Source: Nocardioidaceae bacterium | GTDB taxonomy: Bacteria > Actinomycetota > Actinomycetes > Propionibacteriales > Nocardioidaceae | DNA: 64,000 nucleotides | Reading direction: 5' to 3' | Assembly: GCA_020636935.1 (NCBI GenBank) | Contig: JACJWW010000008.1 | Coordinates: forward strand, 1 to 64,000 | In this document: positions 25,650-34,313 of the stretch, piece after piece | Layout: every line of letters begins with the position of its first letter | Position numbering within the stretch: the stretch's first letter is position 1 | Notes under the pieces: generated by a model | What the model was told of the DNA's origin: nothing | Database searches by the model: none | Seen by the model: only the letters and a program-made list of their open reading frames with translations | Program-made: the position numbers and the translations under genes

Positions 25650-27449
25650 CTAGCCCGCGTCGCCGCGATTTGCCAGCAACCTCCGATATGCGGCTTTCCG
25701 CAAGCGCTCAGGCACGAGTCTGTAGCCCGCCCGGACGGCAACATTTCGGACATACTCTCGACGATTGACAATGCCCAAGCGCCAAAAGCGCCGCTGGAGA
25801 GCGAGCTCTGATTTGAACAACTCCAGCCCCCCTCGCCGCGCATAGGCACCTTCGCCGACCCGGTAGTAGACCAGTGGCTCGGCGAGATTCGCTGGATTTG
25901 CTCCTCCCATCACCATCCGGGTGAACAACAAATAGTCCTCAAGCAGTGGCATGTCACAGTAACCGCCAGCCGTGACCACCGCGCCCTTGCGATACACGAT
26001 CGTCGGATGATTGAAAGGGTCGCGGAATTTGATCACCCTGCGGATCTCATCAGCCTTGGTGGGCGGAGTACGCCGACCAACCACATCGCCGACATCGCTG
26101 CCGAACTCCAGAAGGCCTGATCCCACGATGTCGGCCCCAGCCTCGATCATCGGCAATTGCTTGGCGAATCGATCCGGGAAACTGAGGTCATCAGCATCCA
26201 TCCGGGCCACGATTTCGTGACCCGCCGCAGCAAGCCCTGCATCCAAGGCTGGCCCCAGGCCCTGGTTTTTCGCCAGAGGCAGGAGTTTCACGGGCACAGG
26301 GCTCTTCGAGATGATCAAATCAATGGCCTCGGCCAACGCCTCAGGCACCGGGCCATCCTGCACCAGTACCACCTCGGCAGGCGGCCGGGTCTGGCTGTGC
26401 ACGGATGACTCGAAGGCGGCAATCAGGAACTCCGGACTGTCCTTTGCATAGGTGCTGATCAACAGCGTGAAGGGTTGTCCTGGCGACAAAACCTGGTCAT
26501 GGGGGGTTGCGAGTCCAGCCTGAGCCAAGACCTCATGGTTGGCGCGAGGAGCCTTGGTCACACCCGCTTTGAGTCCGCGCCAACCTGCCCGCACCAAGGT
26601 ACGTCGATCACCCGACTTGCCGATTGTGCGACCCCAACGGCGCAGGGTCGATCCGCCGTACAGCACCTTCTCCAGCGGAGCCAGACCAGCGGCACGAGAG
26701 AACAACCAGACTTTGTTGCGCACCTCGAAGAAGAACCGCTCCCCCGGATCGGCATCAGTGGACCCAAACACCCGCGTCTTGTGCACCACGACACTGCTCG
26801 GGCAATACAAGCCGACGCCATCACGGATCAACCGCGTTGAATATTCGAAGTCGTCATTCCACAAGAAATAGTCGGCGATCGGCAGGCCCCGCTCACGGAT
26901 GACTCTGGCGTCGCACATGATCGACACGAACGAGGCCGAACGAATCGGCAGGGCACCGACTTCAGCCGCCGCAGCCAACTCTGCAGTTGAGGCACCCGGC
27001 TTGGTCCGGGGTGTGTTCATCGGATGGTCTCGCCCATCGAGCCACTCGACCTTGCTGGCCAGCACAGCCGGTCGCCGATCGAGCGCATCGGGATAGCTCG
27101 ACCAGGCTCTGACCAACTCAGCCGCACTGTCGGGCTCGGGGATGGTGTCGTCATCCAGCAGCCAGATCAGGTCTGGGCCGAGCCCCAAGGCCGTTTGGAT
27201 GCCTGCAGCGAAGCCACCCGCACCGCCTGTGTTCTGGGTGAGCCGCACGAGATTCAGCCCATCGTCGGTCCTGGAGGCCAGGTAATCCGCGGTCTCGTCG
27301 TCAGAGGCATTGTCGACGACAACTACGGCGCTCGGGCGGTGCTCCTGGGCGAAGATCGCGTCCAGACACTCCTCGATCAAGGGCCGGCGATTCCAGGTCA
27401 CCACGACCGCGACGACCTTGGTCAGGTCAATGGAATTGGGCGCGGACAC
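25650..27449 (-). CDS. Two-domain GT2 glycosyltransferase (GlfT1/WbbL-like N-half plus second GT2 domain)
   Basis: The 599 residues hold two GT-A domains. The first (about 10-290) has VVVTWNRRPLIEECLDAI, NTGGAGGFAAGI, LLDDD and WNDDFEYSTR, closest to GlfT1/WbbL-type enzymes that start galactan or add rhamnose. The second (about 325-560) has LLISTYAKDSP, MDADD near 410 and PLLEDYLLFTRM, like capsule glycosyltransferases. A short basic tail follows. One polypeptide could perform two sequential linker-unit transfers. TAGGGT lies seven bases before the GTG. Donors and acceptor are not determined. Confidence 0.88.
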   Translation of the reverse strand: MSAPNSIDLTKVVAVVVTWNRRPLIEECLDAIFAQEHRPSAVVVVDNASDDETADYLASRTDDGLNLVRLTQNTGGAGGFAAGIQTALGLGPDLIWLLDDDTIPEPDSAAELVRAWSSYPDALDRRPAVLASKVEWLDGRDHPMNTPRTKPGASTAELAAAAEVGALPIRSASFVSIMCDARVIRERGLPIADYFLWNDDFEYSTRLIRDGVGLYCPSSVVVHKTRVFGSTDADPGERFFFEVRNKVWLFSRAAGLAPLEKVLYGGSTLRRWGRTIGKSGDRRTLVRAGWRGLKAGVTKAPRANHEVLAQAGLATPHDQVLSPGQPFTLLISTYAKDSPEFLIAAFESSVHSQTRPPAEVVLVQDGPVPEALAEAIDLIISKSPVPVKLLPLAKNQGLGPALDAGLAAAGHEIVARMDADDLSFPDRFAKQLPMIEAGADIVGSGLLEFGSDVGDVVGRRTPPTKADEIRRVIKFRDPFNHPTIVYRKGAVVTAGGYCDMPLLEDYLLFTRMVMGGANPANLAEPLVYYRVGEGAYARRGGLELFKSELALQRRFWRLGIVNRREYVRNVAVRAGYRLVPERLRKAAYRRLLANRGDAG

Positions 27450-27456
27450 GTGCAGA

Positions 27457-27462
27457 ACCCTA
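27457..27462 (-). promoter_or_regulatory. Candidate leaderless promoter of the two-domain glycosyltransferase gene
   Basis: TAGGGT ends seven bases before the GTG at 27449, within the 21-base gap behind the LCP gene. Confidence 0.5.
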
Positions 27463-27470
27463 CGCGAAGC

Positions 27471-28940
27471 TCAGCACGAGCCTGCCAGGTCTTGGGATTG
27501 ATTGGCTGCATAACCATCCCTGATATTGCCCAAGGAGCCGCTGGTGGATCCCGTGGTGGCAGGAGTCTGGGACGACCCGCTTGCCGTCTTCGAGGAGGCC
27601 TTCGACTTGGCGGGCTTGGGGGGATCGATCGCATCGCGCACCATGCGTTGAATCTTGTCGATATCAGGCCTGCCCGTGTTGATCTGCGGAGGCACGAAGG
27701 ACACGGTCTTGATCTTCTGATCCTTGGCCTTCAACGCCAGCGGGATGAAAGTGCTCAGCTGAGATGCGGGCAAATTCGTGGAAACCAATGATTCGCTTGC
27801 CGCTGCAATCTCTTCGAACTTCGTGACCACCGTTTGGGGCGACAACTGGGTCAGCATCGCGCTCATGACGCACTTTTGTCGGGCCATCCGGGAGTAGTCG
27901 TCAGCCGCCGCCCGCGAACGAGCGAACCAAAGGGTCTGGAAGCCATTCAGCTTCTTGTAGCCTGGCTGGATGTAGCCGGTTATCGGAGCACCCACACCAC
28001 CGATCGGGATCCGGTCACGAACTCGCAGTTTCACGCCCCCAACGGCATCAACCAGTCGCTCGAACCCCCTGAGGTTGACCATCGCCCAGTAGTTGATCTT
28101 CAGACCGGTGATGCCCTCAACGGCTTGGGTCGTGGCTTCCACGCCCGGATCGCGGTACTTCTTGAACAACTGCTTGTGATCAGCGGCGTAGGTGGCCAAG
28201 GAGTTGAGTTCACACTCCGAACCGCAGTTGTAGCCGCGAGGGAATTGCTTGGCCATGATCGATCCCTTGGCGAAGGGGAAGTTCAACATGTTGCGCGGCA
28301 GCCCGAAGAGCACCGTGTGCCCAGTCTCGGCGTCAATGCTGGCCACCGTGATCGAGTCGGCACGCAGACCCCAGCGATCACTCCCGGAGTCACCGCCCAA
28401 GAGCAAGATGTTGAATCGGCCATCATGCGCGCCGGTGACTGCACTCGCGCCGAACATGGTTGCGATGAATTTTCGCTGCACGCCCACGACGTGCGAGGCA
28501 TAGAGCAGGCTCCCAACGAGGGCAATGCACAAACCAGCATTGAGCCCGACCATGACCAGGCGTTGCTTGCGCTGCAAGCTCAACGGATCACCCAATCGCC
28601 AGGCATCAACGATGAGGAAGGCCCAACCGAGGGCCAAACCAATCAACACCAGGCGCACCAAACCCAAAATGAAGGTATTGGTCAACAACCAAAAGGCAAA
28701 GGAGTTGAAGACGGCGCTGATCAACCCGACGAGGAGAAGGGTGACCGCGAGCGCGACAACCGTGCGGATCACGATCCAGCCCAGCCTCTTGTTGCCGGCA
28801 GCCAACTGGGCAGATCCGGGCAAGAGCACAGTCATCAACGAGAGCGCGATCGCACGACGGAACCGGATCCGGCTGACTGCAGTGTCGTATTGAGTCCTGC
28901 GAATCGATGCAGAAGGAACCGTCGACGAGATCGTCGCCAT
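27471..28940 (-). CDS. LytR-CpsA-Psr (LCP) family cell wall ligase with four-helix N-terminus
   Basis: A 489-residue membrane protein. About four helices occupy residues 28-155, followed by the extracytoplasmic LCP domain (about 175-385) with LLLGGDSG, LRADSITVASID, PRNMLNFP and WFARSRAAADDYSRMARQ, whose arginines bind the lipid pyrophosphate. A serine/threonine-rich tail ends the protein. LCP enzymes transfer lipid-linked polymers such as arabinogalactan onto peptidoglycan. GAGAGG lies eight bases before the ATG. Position next to galactan genes points to attachment of that polymer. The multi-helix N-terminus is larger than the single helix of most LCP proteins. Confidence 0.9.
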   Translation of the reverse strand: MATISSTVPSASIRRTQYDTAVSRIRFRRAIALSLMTVLLPGSAQLAAGNKRLGWIVIRTVVALAVTLLLVGLISAVFNSFAFWLLTNTFILGLVRLVLIGLALGWAFLIVDAWRLGDPLSLQRKQRLVMVGLNAGLCIALVGSLLYASHVVGVQRKFIATMFGASAVTGAHDGRFNILLLGGDSGSDRWGLRADSITVASIDAETGHTVLFGLPRNMLNFPFAKGSIMAKQFPRGYNCGSECELNSLATYAADHKQLFKKYRDPGVEATTQAVEGITGLKINYWAMVNLRGFERLVDAVGGVKLRVRDRIPIGGVGAPITGYIQPGYKKLNGFQTLWFARSRAAADDYSRMARQKCVMSAMLTQLSPQTVVTKFEEIAAASESLVSTNLPASQLSTFIPLALKAKDQKIKTVSFVPPQINTGRPDIDKIQRMVRDAIDPPKPAKSKASSKTASGSSQTPATTGSTSGSLGNIRDGYAANQSQDLAGSC

Positions 28941-29031
28941 GAATGTGCCTCTCTAGGGGGAAGTAGAGGTCGGGCGTTGTAGGTCAAGTATCACCAGTCA
29001 CAACAGCAACTTGCGTCTCGCCACGCCGTGC

Positions 29032-29538
29032 TCATTCACGCGCGTCGCGGATCTCCTTCTTTGCCGCCAAACGGTGCGTCCGTCGGATGGAGGCCTCGCG
29101 CATCCGGCGGAACTCCTCATCGGTCTCAGGCGCAAGAGAGGGCACCTCCCTGGGCCTGCCGTCTGGGTCAACCGCTACGAAGACCAAGTACGCCGAGGCA
29201 ACATGTACTGGCTCGATGCCGGCGCGATTCCAAGGCTCGCTCATCACGCGGACCCCCACCTCCATCGAGCTACGACCTGCCCAATTGACCTGAGCACTGG
29301 CCCGAAGGATGTCTCCCACGTGCACGGGCGCCAAGAAGGCCATCTCATCCATGGCCGCCGTGACTGCCTGCCCTCCGCTGTGCCGCCCTGCCACCGCGCC
29401 AGCAGTGCTGTCCACCAGGCGCATGACCTCGCCACCGTGGACGGTGCCGTAGAGATTCACATGCGTTTGGCCAGCCAGGAGGGTGAGGGTCACTCTGCTG
29501 TACGACGGCGGCAAGGCGATCGGGATTTCACGGCTCAT
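29032..29538 (-). CDS. Acyl-CoA thioesterase (hotdog fold)
   Basis: A 168-residue hotdog-fold protein with VNLYGTVHGGEVMRLVDSTAG, the pattern of YciA/BACH-type acyl-CoA hydrolases, where N28 and the D at about 43 are the likely catalytic pair. It should release fatty acids from CoA in the cytosol; chain-length preference cannot be read. TAGCTT six bases before the ATG predicts a leaderless mRNA, divergent from the LCP gene at 29589. Confidence 0.88.
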   Translation of the reverse strand: MSREIPIALPPSYSRVTLTLLAGQTHVNLYGTVHGGEVMRLVDSTAGAVAGRHSGGQAVTAAMDEMAFLAPVHVGDILRASAQVNWAGRSSMEVGVRVMSEPWNRAGIEPVHVASAYLVFVAVDPDGRPREVPSLAPETDEEFRRMREASIRRTHRLAAKKEIRDARE

Positions 29539-29544
29539 GGGGTC

Positions 29545-29550
29545 AAGCTA
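29545..29550 (-). promoter_or_regulatory. Candidate leaderless promoter of the thioesterase gene
   Basis: TAGCTT ends six bases before the ATG at 29538; the divergent -10 for the LCP gene lies 25 bases away. Confidence 0.45.
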
Positions 29551-29575
29551 TCGCTGATCCTCAGGATCTGGGCGG

Positions 29576-29581
29576 TAGCGT
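29576..29581 (+). promoter_or_regulatory. Candidate leaderless promoter of the second LCP gene
   Basis: TAGCGT ends seven bases before the ATG at 29589. Confidence 0.5.
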
Positions 29582-29588
29582 CTTCTCC

Positions 29589-30761
29589 ATGCCAAAACCT
29601 CCACGTCCCAACAATGGCCAGGCCGACCCTGAGTTCGGCTGGGTCTATGGAGGCGCGCCCGAAAAGACCAGGATCATCTCTCGCGAGGACCTCAAGGAGT
29701 ATCAGCGCACCGGGCGCAAGCCGAAGTCAGGCAAGGAAGCCAAACCAGCCAAAGGGCCCAAGCCCGCAAAGGAGCCGAAGCGTCAATCTCAGCCACGCGC
29801 ACCCAAGCAGCGTCGAATCAGGCTGTTGCCAGTGATCGGCGTGGCCTTGGCCTTGTGGCTGGTGTTCCTGCTCGTCGTACCAATCATGGCGTGGGGTCGG
29901 ATCAATCGAGTCGATGTTGCCACCAACGATGGGGCTGCGGACCAACCAGGCACCAACTTTCTTCTGGTTGGCAGCGACAGTCGTCGCGGCCTGACCAAGG
30001 AACAGAACAAGCGTCTTGGCACGGGTGGTGTCGGAGACGTCGGCCAACGCACCGACACGATCATGATCCTGCACACTGGCAGCGGAAAGCCCGTGTTGAT
30101 GTCGATCCCGCGTGACTCCTTGGTGCCCATCCCCGGCCACGGCACCTCCAAGATCAATGCAGCATTCGCTTGGGGCGGACCAAAATTGCTGATCAAGACC
30201 ATCGAGCAAAACACCGGCCTGCACATCGACAACTACATCGAGATCGGATTTGGGGGTTTTGAGAATGTGGTTGATGCCGTTGGCGGAATCACGATCTGCC
30301 CCAAGCAGCGGATGGTGGACCCTCGCGCCAATTTGAAGATCAAGAAGGGCTGCCAGGAAGCCGACGGCGCCACGGCGTTGGGATATGCCAGATCTCGCCA
30401 CACGATGGCCAATGGCGACCTCGGGCGAGCCCAGCACCAACGTGAGGTCTTGAGCGCAGTAGGACAAGAGGTCAAGTCGCCATGGACCTTCATCAACCCA
30501 TGGCGCTACTACGCAATCAACCAGGCAATGGCGACCTCGATCACGATCAGCGAAGGCACCGGACCGTTCGCCATGCTCGGATTTGGTCGGGCGATGACCC
30601 AGGTGAATGGCTCTGGCGGTCTCACGTGTGCAGTGCCGATCAGGGACTTGGCAGTTCACTGGGATACTGAGAGGGCAAGAAAGCTTTTCGAACTACTCAA
30701 GACCGACCGGGCCGATGACATCACTCCCGGACTGTGCACGCAAGGGGGCCTGCCTGACTAG
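29589..30761 (+). CDS. LytR-CpsA-Psr (LCP) family cell wall ligase, single-helix form
   Basis: A 390-residue LCP protein with a cytoplasmic lysine/proline-rich N-terminus (about 1-76, KPAK repeats), one membrane helix at 78-101 and the LCP domain (about 120-330) with FLLVGSDSRRGL, RTDTIMILH, SIPRDSLVPIP and YARSRHTMANGDLGRAQHQ. It is the classical form and probably transfers a lipid-linked glycopolymer to peptidoglycan. It is about 650 bases away from, and divergent to, the first LCP gene, which suggests partly redundant ligases. Confidence 0.92.
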   Translation: MPKPPRPNNGQADPEFGWVYGGAPEKTRIISREDLKEYQRTGRKPKSGKEAKPAKGPKPAKEPKRQSQPRAPKQRRIRLLPVIGVALALWLVFLLVVPIMAWGRINRVDVATNDGAADQPGTNFLLVGSDSRRGLTKEQNKRLGTGGVGDVGQRTDTIMILHTGSGKPVLMSIPRDSLVPIPGHGTSKINAAFAWGGPKLLIKTIEQNTGLHIDNYIEIGFGGFENVVDAVGGITICPKQRMVDPRANLKIKKGCQEADGATALGYARSRHTMANGDLGRAQHQREVLSAVGQEVKSPWTFINPWRYYAINQAMATSITISEGTGPFAMLGFGRAMTQVNGSGGLTCAVPIRDLAVHWDTERARKLFELLKTDRADDITPGLCTQGGLPD

Positions 30762-30814
30762 GTGGGTCCGATGGCGACAGGGTCGCAGTTCGACCGACCA
30801 GTTAGGAGATGGTG

Positions 30815-31720
30815 ATGGCGCAGACGAGCCAGAGCCACGACGCAGGCACCGATTACGAGACCCTCACTTGGCAGGTTGACGGTGACGGCATTGCCCTGCT
30901 CACCCTCAACCGCCCGGAGGCACTCAATGCGTTTTCGGTGACCATGGCTCGAGAGCTCCATCGAGTCTTCTCTGTCGACGCGCGCGACGACGCGGTACGT
31001 GCCGTTGTGGTCACTGGATCAGGACGCGCCTTTTGTGCGGGCATGGATCTCAATGGTCAAGGCAATGTCTTCGGCCTGGACGAGTCGCTCACCCCAACAC
31101 CGGCCGACCTGCGTGATCGACTCCATGACCCCGAAATCGATGCGGGGGTCCGTGACACCGGCGGCAAGGTGACCTTGGCCATCCATGACCTGGCCAAGCC
31201 AGTGATCGCAGCGATCAATGGTCCAGCAGTTGGTATCGGCGCCACCATGACACTGGCCATGGACATCCGCTTGGCCTCAGATAAGGCTCGGATCGGATTC
31301 GTCTTCGGCAAGATCGGGATTGTCCCCGAGGCATGCTCGAGCTATTTCCTGCCCCGCCTTGTCGGGCTCCAACAAGCGTTGGAATGGGTGTACTCCGCTG
31401 AGATTCTGAGTGCCCAAGAGGCACTCAATGGCGGCTTGGTGCGCTCGGTGCATCCAGCCGACGAACTGCTTGATGTGGCCATGGACCTGGCCCGCAGCTT
31501 CGTCGTCAATCGCTCTGCCGCAGCAGTGGGTCTGGCCAAGCAATTGCTCTATCGAAATGCCAGCGCTGAGCATCCGATCGAAGCGCACAGATCCGACAGC
31601 CTGGCGATGTTTTACACCAGCCAGCATGATGGCAAGGAGGGTGTGGCGGCCTTCCTTGACAAGCGCGACCCGAAGTTCTCCTCCTTGACATCAGACATCC
31701 CAGACGTCTTCGGAGATTGA
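30815..31720 (+). CDS. Enoyl-CoA hydratase/isomerase family protein
   Basis: Crotonase-fold enzyme for hydration or isomerisation of enoyl-CoA in fatty acid breakdown. The oxyanion-hole motifs FCAGMDLNG and AINGPAVGIGATM are present, with LASDKARIGFVFGKIGIVPE carrying the likely catalytic glutamate. AGGAG lies six bases before the ATG at 30815, which is preferred to the ATG at 30809. A 24-residue insertion after the first motif (LDESLTPTPADLRDRLHDPE region) is longer than in short-chain hydratases. Exact substrate unknown. Confidence 0.9.
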   Translation: MAQTSQSHDAGTDYETLTWQVDGDGIALLTLNRPEALNAFSVTMARELHRVFSVDARDDAVRAVVVTGSGRAFCAGMDLNGQGNVFGLDESLTPTPADLRDRLHDPEIDAGVRDTGGKVTLAIHDLAKPVIAAINGPAVGIGATMTLAMDIRLASDKARIGFVFGKIGIVPEACSSYFLPRLVGLQQALEWVYSAEILSAQEALNGGLVRSVHPADELLDVAMDLARSFVVNRSAAAVGLAKQLLYRNASAEHPIEAHRSDSLAMFYTSQHDGKEGVAAFLDKRDPKFSSLTSDIPDVFGD

Positions 31721-31735
31721 CCACCAGCTCGACCG

Positions 31736-32587
31736 ATGAGTCAATCAAGCCACATCAAGATCAGGCTTCCACACGTGGAATTGCATGCCCTCTCTTGGGG
31801 AGAGCCAACGGATCCATTGGCGCTGTGCCTGCACGGATTCCCTGACTCGGCGTACACCTGGCGACAGTTGGGACCACGTCTGGCCGAAGCGGGCTATTAC
31901 GTAGTGGCTCCCTTCACTCGCGGCTATGCACCCTCAACCCCTGCCGCTGATCACGACTACTCCGTGGAGGCTCTGGCTCGTGATGCTCTCGCCATCAGGG
32001 AGCAGATCGGTGAGCCTGGAGAAGCAGTCCTGATCGGCCATGACTGGGGCGGGATCACGGCGCAAGCATTGTCAGCAGACAAAAGTCGAACTTTCGCACG
32101 TGTTGTCTCCCTGGCCATTCCGCCGCTCTCGGCCCTGTCCGCGCAAACCCAGGATCGGCACCGCGAACTGTTGTGGCCCTTGCTCGGTCAAACCCGGCTG
32201 AGTTGGTATATCGCGTTCAACCAGCTCCCACTGCTGCCCGAGCGTTTCGCCCACCCACTGGTGAGACATCTATGGCGCAAGTGGTCTCCCGGATATGACT
32301 CCACGCCAGATCTCCCCCATGTGTTTGCCTCCATGTCAGATCACGAGCACAGACGCGCGATCTTCAACTACTACCGCGCACTACGCAAGGTGCGACCGGA
32401 TGCAGCGTGGCTGCAAGACCCGCTGGTGCCGACTCTCTATCTGCATGGAGCACAAGACGGGTGCTTCTCGTCGAAATTGTCCCGAGCTGCAGGCTCGGCT
32501 GAGATCCCAGCCGCAGGCCACTTCCTGCACCTCGAGCAGCCCGAAGTGGTCGCTGAAGCTGTGCTGGACTTCCTGGCTAGGAGTTAG
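31736..32587 (+). CDS. Alpha/beta hydrolase, epoxide-hydrolase-like
   Basis: The 283 residues fit the alpha/beta hydrolase fold with HGFPDSAYTWR for the oxyanion hole and GHDWGG, placing an aspartate (D103) rather than a serine at the nucleophile elbow, as in epoxide hydrolases and dehalogenases. A cap region (about 130-210) and the acid/histidine pair (LHGAQDG, then AGHFLHLEQP) complete the triad. It lies 15 bases behind the enoyl-CoA hydratase, so the two may be co-transcribed. Its 3' end overlaps that of purE by 11 bases on the other strand. Confidence 0.85.
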   Translation: MSQSSHIKIRLPHVELHALSWGEPTDPLALCLHGFPDSAYTWRQLGPRLAEAGYYVVAPFTRGYAPSTPAADHDYSVEALARDALAIREQIGEPGEAVLIGHDWGGITAQALSADKSRTFARVVSLAIPPLSALSAQTQDRHRELLWPLLGQTRLSWYIAFNQLPLLPERFAHPLVRHLWRKWSPGYDSTPDLPHVFASMSDHEHRRAIFNYYRALRKVRPDAAWLQDPLVPTLYLHGAQDGCFSSKLSRAAGSAEIPAAGHFLHLEQPEVVAEAVLDFLARS

Positions 32588-33104
32588 CCACCGAGTCACG
32601 CACCACCTTCCCCTTGGCATGTGCACTCTCACGAAGGCTGTCTTGGAAATCGATCATTTGCCTTTGCAAGGCCGCGTCGGTCGCCGCCAGGATGCGTACG
32701 GCGAGCAACCCGGCATTGCGGGCGTTGCCGATCGCAACCGTGGCTACGGGCACACCGGCTGGCATCTGCACGATCGACAACAAGGAGTCCATGCCATCCA
32801 GGTATTTCAATGGCACCGGCACCCCAATGACAGGCAATGGAGTCACCGCCGCAAGCATCCCTGGTAGGTGCGCTGCACCACCCGCACCCGCGATGATCAC
32901 CTGCAGACCACGCTCGGCGGCTTGACGCCCGTAGTTGAGCATCTCGTCGGGCATCCGATGGGCCGAAACCACATCTGCCTCAAAGCCGACACCGAACTCA
33001 GCGCAGGCCTGGGCCGCAGCCTGCATCACTGGCCAATCCGAGTCAGACCCCATCACGATGCCCACCCGCACGCGCTGATGCTCATGCTGCTCAGTCACTG
33101 TCAT
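32577..33104 (-). CDS. purE: N5-carboxyaminoimidazole ribonucleotide mutase
   Basis: Class I PurE that moves the carboxyl group of N5-CAIR to make CAIR in purine synthesis, using the product of PurK. MGSDSDWPVM and SAHRMPDEM bind the substrate phosphate and catalytic histidine; GAGGAAHLPGM follows. The ATG at 33104 gives 175 residues and overlaps the purK stop by 14 bases; a GTG two codons later is also possible with GGGAG upstream. The long C-terminal tail past residue 155 is common in actinobacteria. Confidence 0.95.
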   Translation of the reverse strand: MTVTEQHEHQRVRVGIVMGSDSDWPVMQAAAQACAEFGVGFEADVVSAHRMPDEMLNYGRQAAERGLQVIIAGAGGAAHLPGMLAAVTPLPVIGVPVPLKYLDGMDSLLSIVQMPAGVPVATVAIGNARNAGLLAVRILAATDAALQRQMIDFQDSLRESAHAKGKVVRDSVANS

Positions 33105-34248
33105 CTCCCAACTCTCCTGCGAACCATGCGGCTGCATGACGGGCTCGCTCAAGGCAATCGTCCAAGTCATCACCATATGCATTCACATGGCCAACCTTGC
33201 GCCCCGGACGCATCTGTTTGCCGTAGAGGTGGACCTTCAACTGCGGGTCCTTGGCCATGGTATGCAGATAGCCGTCGTACAACTGCCCTGCATCTTGGGC
33301 ACCACCCAAGATATTGACCATGACGGTCCATGGTGCCCGAGGTTGGGGGGCACCGAGCGGCAGATCCAGCACCGCACGCAAGTGGTTCTCGAATTGTGAC
33401 GTGATCGCGCCATCTTGGGTCCAGTGCCCCGTGTTGTGGGGTCTCATGGCCAATTCGTTGACGAGCACCCTGCCATCGGTCGTCTCAAAGAGCTCAACTG
33501 CCATCACCCCAACCACGTCGAGCTCGCCACAAATGGTCATTGCGATCTGGAGGGCCCGGTCACCCAAATCTGGGTCAAGATCAGGTGCTGGAGCAATCAC
33601 TTCGTGACAGATGCTGTCGCGCTGAGTGGTTTGTACGACGGGCCAGGCCGCCACCTGCCCGGACGGTGAGCGGGCGATCAGGGCAGAAAGCTCGCGTCGG
33701 AAGTCAACCAACTCCTCCGCGAGCAGAGTGGCACCATTGACCGCCGCTGCATCGACAACGGATCTTGCATCGGCCCGATCGCGAACGATCCACACGCCCT
33801 TGCCGTCGTACCCACCCTTGGTCGTCTTCAGCACACATGGGAATCCGAAGGCCTGCACTTCATCGAGGCTCTCCACGATTGCATTCCTCGGGCAGGGGAT
33901 GCCCAACTCCCCCAATCGTTTCCTCATCCGGCCCTTGTCCTGGGCATAGATCAGGGCATGCGGCCCGGGCCGGACCGCCAAGCGCGCTTCCAGCGCCACC
34001 AGATGCTCAGTCGGCACGTGCTCGTGGTCGAAGGTGACCACCGCGCAGTCCTGAGTGACTCGAAAGAGCGCCTCCAGGTCGCGATAGTCACCCACCTGAT
34101 GGTCGACGATCACCTGGGTGGCGCAGACGCTGTCGTCTTCGGCCAAAAGCCGCAGCGGCAAGGCCAGGGCCGCCGCTGGCTCGGCCATCATCCGGGCCAA
34201 TTGGCCGCCACCGATCACGGCCACTCTTGGGGCACCTGTAGCACTCAC
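33091..34248 (-). CDS. purK: N5-carboxyaminoimidazole ribonucleotide synthase
   Basis: ATP-grasp enzyme that carboxylates aminoimidazole ribonucleotide with bicarbonate and ATP. VAVIGGGQLARMM marks the N-terminal domain, LKTTKGGYDGKGV the ATP-grasp loop, and NELAMRPHNTGHWTQDG the metal and substrate site. The GTG at 34248 (385 residues) is preferred because TAGGGT lies seven bases upstream, giving a leaderless mRNA; an in-frame ATG at 34281 would add 11 residues that overlap the promoter. PurE follows with an overlapping start. Confidence 0.95.
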   Translation of the reverse strand: MSATGAPRVAVIGGGQLARMMAEPAAALALPLRLLAEDDSVCATQVIVDHQVGDYRDLEALFRVTQDCAVVTFDHEHVPTEHLVALEARLAVRPGPHALIYAQDKGRMRKRLGELGIPCPRNAIVESLDEVQAFGFPCVLKTTKGGYDGKGVWIVRDRADARSVVDAAAVNGATLLAEELVDFRRELSALIARSPSGQVAAWPVVQTTQRDSICHEVIAPAPDLDPDLGDRALQIAMTICGELDVVGVMAVELFETTDGRVLVNELAMRPHNTGHWTQDGAITSQFENHLRAVLDLPLGAPQPRAPWTVMVNILGGAQDAGQLYDGYLHTMAKDPQLKVHLYGKQMRPGRKVGHVNAYGDDLDDCLERARHAAAWFAGELGDDSD

Positions 34249-34255
34249 GCGTTTG

Positions 34256-34261
34256 ACCCTA
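34256..34261 (-). promoter_or_regulatory. Candidate leaderless promoter of purK-purE
   Basis: TAGGGT ends seven bases before the GTG at 34248 and decides that start. Confidence 0.5.
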
Positions 34262-34313
34262 TCTATCTTTGATTCCGACATCGCGCGCCAAGCCCCGCAA
34301 CCCAGGAGAATCC

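Noticed and set aside
34249..34281. ATG start for purK at 34281
   Set aside because: It would place the start upstream of the TAGGGT element that is spaced exactly for the GTG at 34248; the 11 added residues precede the conserved VAVIGGGQL only as unconserved sequence.
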